In this document: positions 14,013 to 15,475 of the stretch, one piece after another
Layout: every line of letters begins with the position of its first letter
Position numbering within the stretch: the first letter of the stretch is position 1
Assembly: GCA_030642005.1 (NCBI GenBank)
Contig: DAOWOP010000047.1
Coordinates: forward strand, 1-15,475
Source of the DNA: Planctomycetales bacterium
Lineage (GTDB): Bacteria > Planctomycetota > Phycisphaerae > SM23-33
Reading direction: 5' to 3'
DNA: 15,475 nucleotides
Made by a program: the position numbers and the translations under genes
The notes under the pieces: model-generated
What the model was told of the DNA's origin: nothing
Database searches by the model: none
Seen by the model: only the letters and a program-made list of their open reading frames with translations

Positions 14013-14609
14013 CTACCTGTCAACGACAATAACGGTATTCCGACGTCCCGGTGTTTCTGCCTCCGGGGCTTCCGTTTTTCCCGAATCCCCGCCTTCATCC
14101 ACAAGAGTGCTCGGTTGGGCAATTTCTTCATTCCTCTGTCCACCTAACCGCGTTACAAAACACAGCGCCACAGCCAGCACGGTCAGCACAACCATGGAGA
14201 CAAGATAAACAATCAGCACCCGTGCGAGTCTGCCGCGGGCGAAGTTGTCGCCGGCGGGTTCGCCGCGAGCTGGTTCGCCCTGCGATTTACAGATCGCCCG
14301 GCGGACATAAAACGCGCCTTTGGGACTAGCCTCACGAAGACCCGTCGAATCGGGCAAAGGCGGTTCGGTTTCACTCTCCACAGGTGGCTCAACTTCGCCT
14401 ACCTCAGGCGGCGCTTCGGCTGGAACCCAATCCGCCTGCGGTGAGTCTCGTCGAACCGCCTGAAGGCCGAGACGTGAAGCGTGCCGGCGCGCGATACTCG
14501 CCAGGACGTCTTCATCGCCTTCACTCGCCGGACGAGAAGGAACTAAAGTCGAACTAGCGCGACGGTCCGAATCCCCGGCAGGTATGTAGTTGTTCTTTTG
14601 CTCTGTCAT
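14013..14609 (-). CDS. Single-pass membrane protein of unknown function with acidic, proline-rich cytoplasmic part
   Basis: This 198-residue protein is not recognised. Residues 1-128 are hydrophilic, with an acidic, Pro/Glu-rich stretch at 60-88 and a basic end (FARGRLAR) before one hydrophobic segment at about 129-152 (LARVLIVYLVSMVVLTVLAVALCFV). A short acidic, low-complexity tail follows and ends in NTVIVVDR. The positive charges before the segment suggest that the N-terminal part stays in the cytoplasm. No enzyme motif is visible. It has no Shine-Dalgarno, but a TATAAT on the minus strand at 14624-14629 lies close to the ATG, so the message could be nearly leaderless. It is divergent from the PfpI lipoprotein and convergent with nikR. 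Confidence 0.65.
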   Translation of the reverse strand: MTEQKNNYIPAGDSDRRASSTLVPSRPASEGDEDVLASIARRHASRLGLQAVRRDSPQADWVPAEAPPEVGEVEPPVESETEPPLPDSTGLREASPKGAFYVRRAICKSQGEPARGEPAGDNFARGRLARVLIVYLVSMVVLTVLAVALCFVTRLGGQRNEEIAQPSTLVDEGGDSGKTEAPEAETPGRRNTVIVVDR

Positions 14610-14685
14610 CGTTATTAATAATGATTATATAACCTATAGGCTGTGGAAAGGGATGAAAAAATCCGCGCTGCCAAAGGAGCCGCAC
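14610..14685. promoter_or_regulatory. Short divergent promoter region, AT-rich
   Basis: A 76-bp gap between divergent starts contains TTATTAATAA (palindrome, 14612-14621) and TATAAT for the leftward gene (complement of 14624-14629). No convincing -35 was found for either side. AAAGGAG at 14672-14678 is the ribosome site of the rightward gene. Confidence 0.35.
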
Positions 14686-15324
14686 ATGAATCCTCACATC
14701 GTTGGTTTGGTTATGGTCTTGCCGCTTGCTTTCGGAATGGTTTTCTGCGCGACCGGTTGCCAGAGTCATTCGCCAGGCCCGGAGGCACAATCCGTTCGGT
14801 CGCCGTTGTCCGGCAAAAAGATACTCATGGTTATCGCCCCGAAGCAGTTCCGCGACGAGGAACTTTTTGTGCCGAGGGAATATTTTCTGGTCCGCGGCGC
14901 GACGGTAACGGTAGCCAGTTCGGCGACGGGTCAGATTCGCGGCATGTTGGGGCGGACATTCTCGCCTGATGCGAAACTCGCCGACGTTTCCGCCGCTGAT
15001 TTCGACGCGGTCGTCTTCGTAGGCGGAGCCGGCGCCGAAGCGTATTTCGACGACCCCGTCGCTCATAAACTCGCCCGCGACGCAGACGCCGGCGGGAAAG
15101 TCCTCGGCGCGATTTGCATCGCACCGGCCATTCTCGCCAACGCCGGCGTGCTGAAGGGCCAATCCGTAACTGCATTCGCCTCGGTTCGTGAAATACTCAT
15201 AGCCGGCGGGGCGAGGGTCATGGACTCTTCCTGCGTGCGGGAAGGCATGATCGTTACCGCCGACGGACCGGCAGCCGCCGAAGAGTTCGCCGCCGACGTT
15301 GCAAAGGCGCTGACCAGCAATTAA
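14686..15324 (+). CDS. DJ-1/PfpI family lipoprotein
   Basis: This 212-residue protein starts at the ATG at 14686, with AAAGGAG 7 nt upstream; an in-frame ATG at 14590 is less likely. The N-terminus is a signal peptide ending in the lipobox CATGC25, so it is probably lipid-anchored. The DJ-1/PfpI domain spans about 45-210: E58/E59 in FRDEEL, the nucleophile C144 in LGAICIAPAI (nucleophile elbow), and VFVGGAGAEAYFDD (110-123). Family members act as peptidases, deglycases or redox/stress chaperones, and the activity here cannot be assigned. Most relatives are cytosolic, so the envelope location is unusual. A hairpin follows the stop codon. Confidence 0.87.
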   Translation: MNPHIVGLVMVLPLAFGMVFCATGCQSHSPGPEAQSVRSPLSGKKILMVIAPKQFRDEELFVPREYFLVRGATVTVASSATGQIRGMLGRTFSPDAKLADVSAADFDAVVFVGGAGAEAYFDDPVAHKLARDADAGGKVLGAICIAPAILANAGVLKGQSVTAFASVREILIAGGARVMDSSCVREGMIVTADGPAAAEEFAADVAKALTSN

Positions 15325-15326
15325 AA

Positions 15327-15355
15327 CCGGCAGATGAGCATAGTGAATCTGCCGG
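15327..15355 (+). terminator. Hairpin after the PfpI gene
   Basis: CCGGCAGAT at 15327-15335 and ATCTGCCGG at 15347-15355 are perfect inverted arms around an 11-nt loop, starting 2 nt after the stop codon. There is no T-tract, so termination is likely but not certain. Confidence 0.6.
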
Positions 15356-15463
15356 AACGAAACGGAACGAAACGGAACGATTCGGAACAATTCGGAAAGA
15401 TTCGGAAAGATTCGGAACGAATGGGAAAGATTGGGAAAGTTTAGGAAAGTTTGGGAAAGTTTC
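15354..15463. repeat. Decamer tandem repeat (GGAAMGATTC-type)
   Basis: Eleven adjacent 10-bp units run from GGAACGAAAC (twice) through GGAACGATTC and GGAAAGATTC to GGAAAGTTTG. The GGAA core is constant, and the last four bases drift in order from left to right. The first two bases coincide with the end of the upstream hairpin. It continues almost to the window edge. Confidence 0.92.
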
Positions 15464-15475
15464 AAAAACACGTAA

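Noticed and set aside
14554..15471. Leftward frame opposite the PfpI gene
   Set aside because: Its first third is the translated decamer repeat and the rest is antisense to a clear DJ-1/PfpI gene.

Overview
The window looks like chromosomal DNA of an uncultured, fairly GC-rich bacterium, most consistent with Planctomycetota (Phycisphaerae-like). This placement is an inference: it rests on a URO-D-family protein, an FAD_oxidored-type dehydrogenase, an HtrA lipoprotein beside a decayed HtrA-like protein, and many short tandem repeats (7-10 bp units) between genes. There is no rRNA, tRNA or other taxonomic marker to confirm it. No CRISPR array, tRNA, integrase or transposase was seen.

Left part (1-5.9 kb): a metallophosphoesterase cut by the window edge is divergent from a HAD phosphatase/phosphomutase-like gene. 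The HAD gene converges with a leftward run of three genes, transcribed in the order HtrA/DegP-type lipoprotein protease, large secreted PDZ protein with two degenerate protease-like regions, and URO-D-family protein.

Middle (5.9-11.7 kb): this is the accessory part. A class II-type Fic protein has its own strong promoter covered by a perfect 22-bp palindrome. Upstream of it, in the same direction, lies a tightly packed three-gene leftward cassette: a two-HTH protein, an ABC ATPase fused to a GNAT acetyltransferase, and a phage-type terminase large subunit with intact ATPase and nuclease motifs. A divergent XRE/S24 (CI/LexA-like) repressor faces the cassette across about 400 bp of repeats and overlapping promoters. 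An inverted repeat sits exactly between the -35 and -10 of the proposed cassette promoter. The same heptamers (TATGATA/TATCATA) occur in the Fic promoter palindrome. No capsid, portal, tail, lysis or integrase gene is visible, so this is either a prophage/satellite remnant or a domesticated repressor-controlled DNA translocase/nuclease module. It is the best candidate here for an undescribed system.

Right part (11.7-15.5 kb): an FAD-dependent oxidoreductase begins 12 bp after the repressor, followed by a 34-bp-arm perfect hairpin and a NikR nickel regulator with a complete metal site. Then come a convergent single-pass membrane protein of unknown function and a divergent lipoprotein of the DJ-1/PfpI family. 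The window ends in an eleven-unit decamer repeat.

A theme of the window is short tandem repeats in contact with genes. One supplies the Shine-Dalgarno of the HAD gene, one forms an in-frame inter-domain linker in the ABC-GNAT protein, and others fill the intergenic gaps.
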